From: Candidatus Nitrosocaldaceae archaeon
GTDB taxonomy: Archaea > Thermoproteota > Nitrososphaeria > Nitrososphaerales > Nitrosocaldaceae
Direction: 5' to 3'
Assembly (NCBI GenBank): GCA_026002835.1
Contig: BPGC01000003.1
Coordinates: 156,741 to 220,740 of the forward strand
Length of the DNA stretch: 64,000 nt
Shown: positions 1 to 11,187 of the stretch, one piece after another
Layout of the letters: every line of letters begins with the position of its first letter
How positions within the stretch are numbered: the stretch's first letter is position 1
Translations under genes and position numbers: made by a program
Notes under the pieces: generated by a model
Told to the model about the DNA's origin: nothing
What the model saw: only the letters and a program-made list of their open reading frames with translations
Databases searched by the model: none

Positions 1-2
1 TA

Positions 3-86
3 GAGTTCTGTTCATGTGTATGTCCATTTTGTGGAGAGAGAGAAGGATGCGAATGCTGTTTATTCGATGCTGCTACTGGTGGTTAA
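3..86 (+). CDS. C-terminal end of a Cys-rich protein (partial, cut by window edge)
   Basis: One frame is open from the left edge to a TAA at 84-86. It encodes 27 residues with seven cysteines arranged as CxCxCxxC followed by CxCC, ending in FDAATGG. The spacing suggests a metal-binding tail or zinc ribbon, but the body of the protein lies outside the window and the family is not recognisable. The next gene begins 66 bases downstream behind its own AT-rich promoter region. It could be a chance open frame, although the cysteine density argues against that. Confidence 0.35.
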   Translation, partial: EFCSCVCPFCGEREGCECCLFDAATGG

Positions 87-152
87 ATTCTATAACCTAA
101 TATTTAATGCTTAGAACAAATAATTAAATACCATGCTATCTATAGAAAGATT

Positions 153-3027
<2,875 letters not shown>

Positions 3028-3083
3028 TACTTTCATACATTTAGAATAAAAGCCTAAATATCAATCAACATAATATAATTAAC

Positions 3084-3509
3084 ATGGATCCACTAGTCAG
3101 TAAGGTAAAGATAACTAAAGAGTATGCTAAGGCAACTAAAGAGTACATAGATGAGATGAGGAAGAAGATTGAAGAGATGAGGAATAATACAAAAGAAGAC
3201 TTGGATTCTTTAAAAGAAACAATGCTAGTATTAAGAGATACAATCGCTATATTGAAGAGTACTACTAATAAGAACGATCTAGATAATTTTAGAAATACCA
3301 TGCAGACATTCAATGAGTGTATGATTAACATGAGGGATAATTTAGAATCGATTAGGAAGATAATGGAAGCACTTAGAGATATAATGATCCTAGCATCTGC
3401 TAATAAGGAGGTTAGTAATAATATTCTAGATCTAGCAAATGCTTTACTAAATAATGCAAATAATAAATTGGATGATGATAATATTATGCCTCGTCAGGAT
3501 AATAGATAA
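3084..3509 (+). CDS. Coiled-coil protein of unknown function
   Basis: The 141 residues are almost entirely charged heptad-like sequence rich in Lys, Glu, Asp, Asn and Met, predicted to be a long coiled coil from about residue 5 to 125. There is no signal peptide, membrane segment or recognised domain. The gene starts 57 bases after the oxidoreductase beta gene. Its last ~26 bases overlap, tail to tail, the end of the SDR gene on the other strand. Coding status rests on the intact frame and its composition. Function is unknown. Confidence 0.65.
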   Translation: MDPLVSKVKITKEYAKATKEYIDEMRKKIEEMRNNTKEDLDSLKETMLVLRDTIAILKSTTNKNDLDNFRNTMQTFNECMINMRDNLESIRKIMEALRDIMILASANKEVSNNILDLANALLNNANNKLDDDNIMPRQDNR

Positions 3510-5241
3510 CCTCAGTATTAACTGTATTTATCAATCTTAAGCATGCATCTATCAATTTGTCATCATTAGGTTCTTTGCCATCAAGGCTTCCTGGGAATAA
3601 CGTGTATAATCTTATGTTAGAGTTTAATACCTCCTTCAACTCTTGGTTTACTGTAGCAGTAAAAGGTCTTAACGCTCCTCTAAATATCTCTGCTCTAGCT
3701 CTTACCAATCCTGGAATCTTCTTACCTTTTGGAGCATCTGGTCCTATTATTATTAGCGTTCCATTACTCCCTTTGTATAATGATGGTTCTTCAAGAGCTC
3801 CAGGAACCATAGTATTGATAGCCTCTTTACATATCAGTGCTGGTGTATTTATATATCTATCAACTAACTTATCCCATTCTTCTCTATTAAGGCTAGTAAG
3901 TTCTCTATCATAATCATAATTACCAGTTATATGTATTACAGCATCTGGCTTGCCAAAATTGTTACTAGCAACAGTAAATATCTTCTTTATACTATCTTCA
4001 TCAAGATCTATTATATGCGAATGTATTCCTTCAAACTCTTCTAATACTTTAGAATTGTTATCTTTTGAGAATAATACTATACATTTAGCATCTTTGCTCT
4101 GTAATGTATTAGCAAGCTTCTTTGCTAATTTTAGATGTCTAGATTCATTAGTTGCTATAGTTATTATTACTAACTTATTAGCAATATCTTTAGGACTGTT
4201 AGGTATAGAACAACTTATCAAGGGTTTTACTGGATAGAATACTCTGTCTGCAGGTATTACTCTTCCATTTATTAATCTGCTAATATTATCATCTGCTAGA
4301 TTCAATACAATTTCAGCAGTCTCTTCTTGAGTAAGGAATTGTCCATCTACGATCATCTTACTAGTATTATTCTGTATCTTCTCAGCTATCTCTCTCATCT
4401 TGTTCAAACATGCTCTTACTATACTCTTTATCTCATCTAAATCACCTTCACCTCTTTCTTTTATTATTGCATTAGCAACTTTTGTAATAGCTTCATCTAC
4501 TACCTTTTCATCATCGCCTAAGAATGGTAATGCATCTTTTGTGACTTTCTCAATCTCTTTAGAAGTTAAGCCTTCAAACCCTCCTATTCTTAGGAACTCT
4601 GCAGCTGCCTTTGGATATACAGTCTTGTATATTCTATCAGAGTGTACTGGTCCAGGATTTGTTGCTATAGATCTTATCCCTCTGCTTGTTAACTCCCATG
4701 CCAATGCTTCAGCAAGTCTATTCTTTGCTCCTTGTGCAGCTGTATATGGTGTTCTAAACCTATACGGTCTTTGTTCATACGGTCTCTCTTCAGTGAAATA
4801 TGTTGCTATTGTTATTATCTTTGCACCTTCTTTCATGCATCGTAGAGCATGAACACTTGTCCTAAAAGTTCCAGTTAGATGGATAGCAACACATTGCTTG
4901 AATTCATCAAATGGCTGTGCTGGAAAAGTCTTTACTGGTCCAGACACACCAGCATTATTAACTACGATATCTACTTGCTCAAATTCATTGCTTATTGTAT
5001 CGAACATACTCTTTATCCCATCTTCATCACTCACATCTACTCCAGGAAATGCTCTAACCTTTCCTTTGCTTCCTACTCGCTTCATGATCTCTTCTAACAT
5101 AATTTTAGTTTCTTCTAACGGTTCTTTTCTTCTACCCATTATTATTATATTAGCGCCCTCTTCAGCAAACTTTTTTGCTATAGCTTGACCTATTCCAGTT
5201 CCGCTTCCAGTTATTACTACAGTCTTGCCATCAAACTTCAT
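3484..5241 (-). CDS. Tandem SDR protein resembling the malonic-semialdehyde-reductase half of malonyl-CoA reductase
   Basis: Two Rossmann-type SDR domains lie in one 585-residue chain. Domain 1 (about 1-335) has TGSGTGIG at 11-18, NNAG at 95-98, NPGPVHSDRI near 195-204 and a Tyr at 166. The expected catalytic Lys four residues on is Gln170, and the usual Ser before it is not obvious. Domain 2 (about 356-585) keeps the fold but lacks a clean glycine motif. From memory of the family, the two-domain layout and the PGPxxSDRI segment match the N-terminal half of Chloroflexus Mcr, which reduces malonate semialdehyde to 3-hydroxypropionate with NADPH. That assignment is inference. A generic SDR role is the alternative. 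Confidence 0.7.
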   Translation of the reverse strand: MKFDGKTVVITGSGTGIGQAIAKKFAEEGANIIIMGRRKEPLEETKIMLEEIMKRVGSKGKVRAFPGVDVSDEDGIKSMFDTISNEFEQVDIVVNNAGVSGPVKTFPAQPFDEFKQCVAIHLTGTFRTSVHALRCMKEGAKIITIATYFTEERPYEQRPYRFRTPYTAAQGAKNRLAEALAWELTSRGIRSIATNPGPVHSDRIYKTVYPKAAAEFLRIGGFEGLTSKEIEKVTKDALPFLGDDEKVVDEAITKVANAIIKERGEGDLDEIKSIVRACLNKMREIAEKIQNNTSKMIVDGQFLTQEETAEIVLNLADDNISRLINGRVIPADRVFYPVKPLISCSIPNSPKDIANKLVIITIATNESRHLKLAKKLANTLQSKDAKCIVLFSKDNNSKVLEEFEGIHSHIIDLDEDSIKKIFTVASNNFGKPDAVIHITGNYDYDRELTSLNREEWDKLVDRYINTPALICKEAINTMVPGALEEPSLYKGSNGTLIIIGPDAPKGKKIPGLVRARAEIFRGALRPFTATVNQELKEVLNSNIRLYTLFPGSLDGKEPNDDKLIDACLRLINTVNTEVIYYPDEA

Positions 5242-5344
5242 TAGTTAATGGCATTATGCTAGTATTAATAAATGTTAATACATAACATGTATGATAATTC
5301 AATTATGTTAGTAAAAATATAAAAAGATATTATTGGTAAGGATA

Positions 5345-5701
5345 TTATAATATCTTTGGATTTTTATTCTCTGAGTGCATTAGAGTTATCAGCTTTTCTA
5401 GTATGTTCATTAACTCGACTCCTTTGTCTGTTATAGATACACAGCCGTTCTTTATATTAACAAATCCATGTTTTGATAACTCATCTACTCTCTTCATTGC
5501 TTGATAATAGTCCAATTCTACTATTCTAGCTATCTGGTATAATTTCATGTTAGGAGCTGCATTAACGGTATATAATATGCAATAGTTCTGCACATATGAT
5601 GGTCTCCTCTTCATATTTTTTATTATGTCTATTATATCCTTACCCTCTCTTCTAATATCTTCTACAAAGATATTATTTTGGTATATTATATTATTCATCA
5701 A
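5345..5701 (-). CDS. Winged-helix transcriptional regulator
   Basis: The 118-residue protein has a helix-turn-helix core (about residues 45-100: MKLYQIARIVELDYYQAMKRVDEL, then KHGFVNIKNG as the wing), followed by LITDKG-like residues typical of archaeal PadR/MarR-type regulators with a short C-terminal helix. It is monocistronic, on the minus strand, with a long AT-rich stretch upstream. Nothing shows a ligand. A second, unrelated winged-helix gene follows 229 bases further on in the same orientation. Confidence 0.75.
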   Translation of the reverse strand: MMNNIIYQNNIFVEDIRREGKDIIDIIKNMKRRPSYVQNYCILYTVNAAPNMKLYQIARIVELDYYQAMKRVDELSKHGFVNIKNGCVSITDKGVELMNILEKLITLMHSENKNPKIL

Positions 5702-5930
5702 GATATATTATATACTCTACATTATATTAATGTTCCGTTTATATTATAAATTGATATATAATATATTTAATCTGAAATTACAATATATATTATAATATGA
5801 TATTCTAATATATTATTATTAAATAATAAAAATATCCAATAACTATAATCTATAATACAATAGCTAATTTATTATTAATATGTATATTATATAATACAGT
5901 ATATACTATCACTTATTATAGACAAGCTTA

Positions 5931-6284
5931 TCATATATGACTTAATGATAATAATTCTACCTTTATATTATTTAGTTCTGTATCTATAATTAAACCTCCT
6001 GAGGTTAGTGATAAATTGATACTTTTTACTTTACTAACATATACATAAGATCTCCTACCCTTCTCATTTATTATAGAACCTGCAGCTTTTACTAAGCCTA
6101 AAGATTCTAACTCATGTACTCTTCTATATGCTGTACTTTTAGGTATCATGAATTGCTTGCTAATATCGGTTATAGATCTAGGTTTCTTTATGAGGTATGT
6201 TAGGATATCTATTGCTTGTTTATCTGCTAGTATCTTTAGTAGGTTATCTTTATCTATCTCATACCTTTGTTTATATATGCTCAT
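5931..6284 (-). CDS. ArsR/TrmB-like winged-helix regulator
   Basis: A 117-residue regulator with a clear wHTH: ILADKQAIDILTYLIKKPRSITDIS, then recognition helix IPKSTAYRRVHELESLGLV and a wing carrying KGRRSYVY. The ~25 C-terminal residues form a beta-rich tail. It lies 180 bases upstream of, and divergent from, nadX, so it may act on that promoter. The 229 bases between it and the neighbouring regulator on its 3' side are very AT-rich and show no gene. Confidence 0.75.
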   Translation of the reverse strand: MSIYKQRYEIDKDNLLKILADKQAIDILTYLIKKPRSITDISKQFMIPKSTAYRRVHELESLGLVKAAGSIINEKGRRSYVYVSKVKSINLSLTSGGLIIDTELNNIKVELLSLSHI

Positions 6285-6464
6285 GCTATTATAATTGTAT
6301 ATTTGGTATTTAAATAGAATAGATTACACTGTAATACACTGTAATACAACTAGAAATTAATATTGTAATAACAATTAATAATAAAATAATAGATAATAAG
6401 TGTTACTTTAATTACCATAATCTGAGATAAAACAATATAAACAGACAGAGCATTTTCTTCGATT

Positions 6465-7277
6465 ATGAAGAAAGTAGCATTGATAGGTTGTGGAGCTATA
6501 GGTTCTGAGATAGCAAGAGCTATAGATAACAAGAAAGTAGATGCTAGATTGATAGCTATCTTTGATGTATATGAAGAGCGAGCAGATGCTCTAATTGGTA
6601 TGCTAAAATCTAAGCCGAAGAGAATGGAAAGCTTCGACGCTCTATTAGATGAAGATTTAGATATAGTAGTAGAAGCCGCTTCGCAAGAAGCGTTAAAAGT
6701 TTATGCATCTAAAATTTTAAGAAAGTTCGATCTTATGGCAATGAGTATAGGTGCTTTACTTGATCAAGAATTTCTTGATAAGATAAATGAAATTATAAAA
6801 GAGAATAATAGAAAGTTATATCTTCCTACAGGAGCAATAGCGGGTATAGATGCTATAAAGAGTGTTAAAGAGTTGATAAATTATGTAGAGATCATAACAA
6901 CTAAACCGCCAAAAGGATTGATAGATGCGCCTTACATAAAGATGAAGAATATAGATCTAGCAATAGATAAGGCTAAAGTAATCTATGAAGGTTTTGCTGA
7001 TGAAGCTGTTAAATATTTTCCGGCAAATGTTAATGTAGCAGCAACGTTAAGTTTAGCTGGGATAGGAGCAAAGAATACTAGAGTAAAGATAATCGCAGAT
7101 CCTAATATAAAGACTAATAAGCACCAGATTATAGTAAAAGGTAAGTTTGGAGAGTTTAATTTTGTTGTTAATAATGTTCCTAGTCCAAATAATCCTAAAA
7201 CTAGTTATTTAGCAATATTATCTGCAATAGAATGCTTAAGAGGCATATGTGATGATAGGATAAGAATAGGAACATAA
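6465..7277 (+). CDS. nadX: L-aspartate dehydrogenase, first step of NAD synthesis
   Basis: NAD(P)-dependent oxidation of aspartate to iminoaspartate, the substrate of NadA. The N-terminus VALIGCGAIGSEIARAID is the Rossmann motif. LPTGAIAGIDAIKS (about residues 125-138) and the C-terminal AILSAIECLRG segment are characteristic of the family, and the 270-residue length fits. The start is the first ATG downstream of an A/T-rich promoter. It stands in for aspartate oxidase (NadB), of which there is no sign here, and is followed within 1.5 kb by nadA and nadC. Confidence 0.92.
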   Translation: MKKVALIGCGAIGSEIARAIDNKKVDARLIAIFDVYEERADALIGMLKSKPKRMESFDALLDEDLDIVVEAASQEALKVYASKILRKFDLMAMSIGALLDQEFLDKINEIIKENNRKLYLPTGAIAGIDAIKSVKELINYVEIITTKPPKGLIDAPYIKMKNIDLAIDKAKVIYEGFADEAVKYFPANVNVAATLSLAGIGAKNTRVKIIADPNIKTNKHQIIVKGKFGEFNFVVNNVPSPNNPKTSYLAILSAIECLRGICDDRIRIGT

Positions 7278-7300
7278 ATGCATCTTTTTAATTATTCTGT

Positions 7301-7720
7301 ATGAAGAGTCTAACTGAATATCTAACATTCAATACAGATACTAGAGTAGCATTTATCAACATAACAGATAAAGTACAAGATATAGTAGATAAGAGCGGTG
7401 TTAAAGAAGGGATATGCTTAGTTAATGCGATGCATATAACTGCTAGCGTATTTATAAACGATGATGAACATGGTTTGCACAAAGACTTTGCTAGATGGTT
7501 AGAAAAGTTAGCACCACATGAACCTATTGAACAGTATGAACATAATAAGACTGGGGAAGATAATGCAGATGCTCATCTGAAGAGGCAGATAATGGGTAGA
7601 GAGGTTGTAGTTGCTATAACCAATGGCAAATTAGACTTTGGTCCATGGGAGCAGATCTTTTATGGAGAGTTTGATGGACAAAGACCAAAGAGAGTATTAG
7701 TGAAGGTTATAGGCGAATAA
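7301..7720 (+). CDS. YjbQ/UPF0047 family protein
   Basis: This 139-residue single-domain protein has the family signature in order: [12 protein letters not shown] near residue 46, the acidic-histidine stretch [14 protein letters not shown] near residue 85 and [22 protein letters not shown] near the end. YjbQ proteins are small trimeric proteins with a conserved metal-binding pocket, and bacterial members have weak thiamine-phosphate synthase activity. The physiological role is not settled. It begins 23 bases after nadX in the same direction, so it is probably co-transcribed with it. Confidence 0.85.
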   Translation: MKSLTEYLTFNTDTRVAFINITDKVQDIVDKSGVKEGICLVNAMHITASVFINDDEHGLHKDFARWLEKLAPHEPIEQYEHNKTGEDNADAHLKRQIMGREVVVAITNGKLDFGPWEQIFYGEFDGQRPKRVLVKVIGE

Positions 7721-7858
7721 CATTAATCCATTTTTATTAATTCGCATAAATAGTATGATCTATAATTGTTGGCAATTTTTGCATGTATTTATAATATAAA
7801 AGGCAATCAACTCCTATTTTATATCCATTTAAATATGCAGAAGATGAGTTTAATTTGC

Positions 7859-8803
7859 ATGAATGAATTACAAGAAGAGATATTAAGATTAAAGAAGGAG
7901 AGAGATGCTGTAATCCTTGCTCATAACTATCAGTTACCAGAGATCCAGGATATTGCTGACTTTGTAGGAGATTCATTAGGCTTATCACAACAAGCTGCAA
8001 AGACAGATGCTAAAGTCATCGTATTCTGTGGAGTTCACTTTATGGCCGAAACAGCTTCCATAATATGTCCAGATAAGAAGGTATTATTGCCAGATCTAGA
8101 GGCTGGATGTTCATTAGCAGATACTATAACTGCTGAAGAGGTTAGGGAATGGAAGAGAGAACATCCAGATGCAGTAGTAGTTGGATATGTTAATACAAGC
8201 GCTGAAGTAAAGGCTGAGTGTGATTATTGTTGCACATCAAGCAATGCAGTTAAAGTAGTCCAAAGTATACCAAAGGATAGAGAGATACTATTCTTGCCAG
8301 ATATGTTCTTAGGCTCTTATGTTGCTGAGGTTACAAAGAGGAAGTTGTTGTTATGGCCTGGAGAGTGTCATGTACATGCTGGTATAAGACCATCATTAGT
8401 TAAAGAGATGATCAAGCATAACCCAGGTTCAGAATTCCTAATTCATCCTGAATGTGGTTGTACCACATCTATGATGTATTACTTTGGTAATGGTAATAAA
8501 GATAAACTAGGATGCAAAGTAGGCTTCTTCTCTACAGAAGGTATGATGAGATATGTAAGGCAGAGTAATTCTAAAAAGTTCATAGTTGCTACAGAAGTTG
8601 GTATATTACATAGAATGAAGAAGGATAATCCAGATAAGGAGTTTATACCATTAAATGATGATGCCATATGCAAGTATATGAAGATGATAACATTAGATAA
8701 AGTTTATAGATCATTAAGAGATATGGTATATGAAGTTAGAGTTGATAAGCATATAGCAGATAGAGCAAGATTAGCTATAGAGAGGATGCTTTCTATAAAT
8801 TGA
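7859..8803 (+). CDS. nadA: Quinolinate synthase A
   Basis: A [4Fe-4S] enzyme condensing iminoaspartate with dihydroxyacetone phosphate to quinolinate. Family landmarks are AVILAHNYQLPEIQDIADFVGDS at the N-terminus, the first cluster Cys in PDLEAGCSLAD, the YVNTSAEVKA and SSNAVKVV motifs, HPECGCTTS, and FFSTEGMMRYV. I chose the ATG at 7859 (314 residues) because MNELQEEILRLKKERDAVILA aligns with the usual archaeal N-terminus. Upstream in-frame ATGs at 7766, 7835 and 7844 exist, and a TATA-like element near 7817-7825 suits a nearly leaderless start. Its end overlaps the convergent nadC end by 11 bases. Confidence 0.93.
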   Translation: MNELQEEILRLKKERDAVILAHNYQLPEIQDIADFVGDSLGLSQQAAKTDAKVIVFCGVHFMAETASIICPDKKVLLPDLEAGCSLADTITAEEVREWKREHPDAVVVGYVNTSAEVKAECDYCCTSSNAVKVVQSIPKDREILFLPDMFLGSYVAEVTKRKLLLWPGECHVHAGIRPSLVKEMIKHNPGSEFLIHPECGCTTSMMYYFGNGNKDKLGCKVGFFSTEGMMRYVRQSNSKKFIVATEVGILHRMKKDNPDKEFIPLNDDAICKYMKMITLDKVYRSLRDMVYEVRVDKHIADRARLAIERMLSIN

Positions 8804-9626
8804 TCTCAAGGCTTAGATCTATTGCTTTTACGGAATGAGTTATGCTCCCTATTGATATTATATCTACATCAGATCTAGCATACTCTTTGATATTATCTAG
8901 ATTTATGCCTCCAGATACTTCTATCAGAACTTTATCTCTCAAACCCTCATCTTTTAATATAGAGATTATATTATTAACCTCACCAGCATTAAGGTTATCT
9001 AGCATGATAATATCAGCACCAGCATTAATAGCATCTCTAGCATCTTCTAATGACTCTACTTCTACCTCTATCTTATATTTATTATCATAATACTTTCTAG
9101 CAAGTCTTACAGCTTCTTTAACCGATCCTAATATTGCTAGATGATTATCTTTGATCAATATCATCTCATCCAATCTGTATCTATGAGGATAACCTCCAGC
9201 GACCTCTATAGCCTTTTTATCAAAATGTCTCAAACCTGGAGCAGTTTTCCTAGTTCCAGAGATCATAACTTTATTATTTATGCTTCTAACAGTATCTATA
9301 TACCTTCTTGTTAGAGTTGCTATCCCACTCATCCTCATCATGATATTTAATGCAGTTCTCTCTGCAGATAATATCTTTTTAGCATTACCATTTATATCAA
9401 TAACACTTGTGCCTTTTTTAACATAAGTGCCATCATTAACTAATGCATTTGCTGAACATCCTACTAGATTGAACAATCTTATACACTCTTCAATACCCGC
9501 AATAATAGCATCTTCTTTACATATTATATTAGCATCTACTATTTTATCTGGCAATATATTACTAGTTATATCACCCTTACCTATATCCTCATCTAAAAAG
9601 TTTAGGAGTAATCTATCTATATTCAT
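8793..9626 (-). CDS. nadC: Nicotinate-nucleotide pyrophosphorylase (quinolinate phosphoribosyltransferase)
   Basis: Converts quinolinate and PRPP to nicotinate mononucleotide, the step after NadA. Motifs include DEDIGKGDITSNILP at the N-terminus, ERTALNIMMRMSGIATLTR, GTRKTAPGLRHFDKKAIEVAGG, HRYRLDEMILIKDNH and IEVEVESLEDA. The frame extends upstream, but the ATG at 9626 gives the standard 277 residues starting MNIDRLLLNFLDEDIG and overlaps the stop of the upstream spt4 gene as ATGA. nadC is thus the third gene of an rpoE-spt4-nadC operon, an unusual coupling of transcription factors with NAD synthesis. Confidence 0.93.
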   Translation of the reverse strand: MNIDRLLLNFLDEDIGKGDITSNILPDKIVDANIICKEDAIIAGIEECIRLFNLVGCSANALVNDGTYVKKGTSVIDINGNAKKILSAERTALNIMMRMSGIATLTRRYIDTVRSINNKVMISGTRKTAPGLRHFDKKAIEVAGGYPHRYRLDEMILIKDNHLAILGSVKEAVRLARKYYDNKYKIEVEVESLEDARDAINAGADIIMLDNLNAGEVNNIISILKDEGLRDKVLIEVSGGINLDNIKEYARSDVDIISIGSITHSVKAIDLSLEINL

Positions 9627-9811
9627 GTTACCTTTAATGCGTATTTTCCTTTCTGCTTTATATCTAATATCTTTGCGATCTGAGAATTGTCTGGATCTAC
9701 GATCAGTATTATTCCAGACCAATCTGCTGTTAGATCTGCTGATTTGCAGACTGGACATACTTTACCAGTAGTTATAGCTCTACATCTCCTACATGCAAGT
9801 TCTCTAACCAT
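9623..9811 (-). CDS. spt4: Transcription elongation factor Spt4 (RpoE'')
   Basis: A 62-residue zinc-ribbon protein with CRRC...CPVC in the first 22 residues, followed by the short beta domain DWSGIILIVDPDNSQIAKILDI typical of archaeal Spt4. It pairs with Spt5 (NusG, encoded at 31293 here) on RNA polymerase to promote processivity. It directly abuts the rpoE stop codon and overlaps nadC by four bases, the classical archaeal rpoE-spt4 arrangement. Confidence 0.93.
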   Translation of the reverse strand: MVRELACRRCRAITTGKVCPVCKSADLTADWSGIILIVDPDNSQIAKILDIKQKGKYALKVT

Positions 9812-10381
9812 TTACTCACCTTCGACTTCCGGAGCCTTTCCTTCCAACTCTTCTTTTATCCATTCTTCTGCACCTAGGAATGGTTGTCTGCAAGTTATAC
9901 CTATCTTGCCCATAGCAGCACCTTTTCCGAGGCTTACTGCTGTTATCCTAGCTCTAATCTTACTTCCTATCCTTAATGTTCTTCCTGATTGAGTTGCAAC
10001 TATCATGCCATGTTTTACATCGCTCTTAAGATAATCGTCCATTATCTGTGATAAATGCAATAAAGCATCTGTTGGACCAATTCTAACAAATGCTCCAAAC
10101 TCTGTAATCTCTACTATCTTACCTTCAACTATCTCTTGTAATTTAGGATAGAAGGTTAACAGTTTAAAGTTTACTCTATGATAAGTTGCACCATCACCAG
10201 CAATTATTTTGCCAACTTTATCAACATTAGCATCAACTACCATTATAACATAACCTAGCTCTGGACTGATCATACTCTCATACTTTTCTTTAAGAGTTGT
10301 CAAGGCAGCATCTTTTAGACTAGTACCTAAACGACTTGGTGGTATTCTTATAACATCCGATGTATCAACAAGAGCAAACAT
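9812..10381 (-). CDS. rpoE: DNA-directed RNA polymerase subunit E' (Rpo7)
   Basis: Stalk subunit of archaeal RNA polymerase, counterpart of Rpb7. The N-terminal RNP-like domain (MFALVDTSDVIRIPPSRLG...) is followed from about residue 80 by an S1 domain (VEGKIVEITEFGAFVRIGPTDALLHLSQI). The 189-residue length is standard. The gene heads a tightly packed operon with spt4 and nadC: spt4 starts on the next base after its stop. Confidence 0.95.
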   Translation of the reverse strand: MFALVDTSDVIRIPPSRLGTSLKDAALTTLKEKYESMISPELGYVIMVVDANVDKVGKIIAGDGATYHRVNFKLLTFYPKLQEIVEGKIVEITEFGAFVRIGPTDALLHLSQIMDDYLKSDVKHGMIVATQSGRTLRIGSKIRARITAVSLGKGAAMGKIGITCRQPFLGAEEWIKEELEGKAPEVEGE

Positions 10382-10521
10382 ATCCTATCATTTGCAAATC
10401 TTTCTTTAACTTATGAATCTTTTGATTTCATTTTTACATAAGCAATAATGCTATAATAGATAACATTACATCTTACTATGATCATATATTACATAATTTA
10501 AAATAATAAGTTTAGGATTTA

Positions 10522-11181
10522 TTATAAATTACTTGCTAGTTCATAAACTTTCTCATACCAGTCATCAGCTTTAACTATTCCACTAGCAACTAATACTCCT
10601 TTTGAACCCAACTTTATAGCAGATTCTACATCAGAACCATCAACTATTCCAGCACCGCAGATAACTTTTACATCATTAGCAACTCTTATAGAATCTGTTA
10701 TAACTTCTGGTTTTGCTTTAGATACAGCTATACCACTACCTATCAATTCTGGAGGTTCGATAGCAATATAGTCTGGTTCTAACACTGCTAACTCTTTAAC
10801 CTCATCTGGTGTTTGCGCACATACTACACTAATCATACCTAGACTCTTCAATCTATTGATCAAACTCTCAATCTCATTATTTGATATTCTATGCTCGCTA
10901 TGGTTTATTAACGAGCCTTTAATATTGCATCCTTTAATTATCTCTGGAACTATAAACCCAGTAGTACTTCCAACCATAGCGTTATCTAAATGCTGAGCAA
11001 ATACTTTTATCTTAACATTATTTGCTATGTATGCTAATGAGCATTGTGGAGGAGCAATAATTATCTCCTTATCCAATTCTTCAGCTACTTTCTCTGCTAT
11101 CTTTGCTAACTCTAGACCTTTCTCGCCAGCAATCTCTTCATAATTCTTATAATTAATAATTAAAAGATTGGATTGGTTCAT
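10522..11181 (-). CDS. tpiA: Triosephosphate isomerase
   Basis: Archaeal short-form TIM (219 residues), interconverting dihydroxyacetone phosphate and glyceraldehyde-3-phosphate. Visible residues are N9-x-K11 in IINYKNY, the electrophilic His in INHSEHR near residue 95, the catalytic Glu in AIEPPELIGSG near 143 with the loop-6 region after it, and CGAGIVDGSDV near the phosphate site. It lies six bases downstream of the FBP aldolase/phosphatase gene, so the two gluconeogenic genes form an operon. Confidence 0.95.
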   Translation of the reverse strand: MNQSNLLIINYKNYEEIAGEKGLELAKIAEKVAEELDKEIIIAPPQCSLAYIANNVKIKVFAQHLDNAMVGSTTGFIVPEIIKGCNIKGSLINHSEHRISNNEIESLINRLKSLGMISVVCAQTPDEVKELAVLEPDYIAIEPPELIGSGIAVSKAKPEVITDSIRVANDVKVICGAGIVDGSDVESAIKLGSKGVLVASGIVKADDWYEKVYELASNL

Positions 11182-11187
11182 CTTGAC

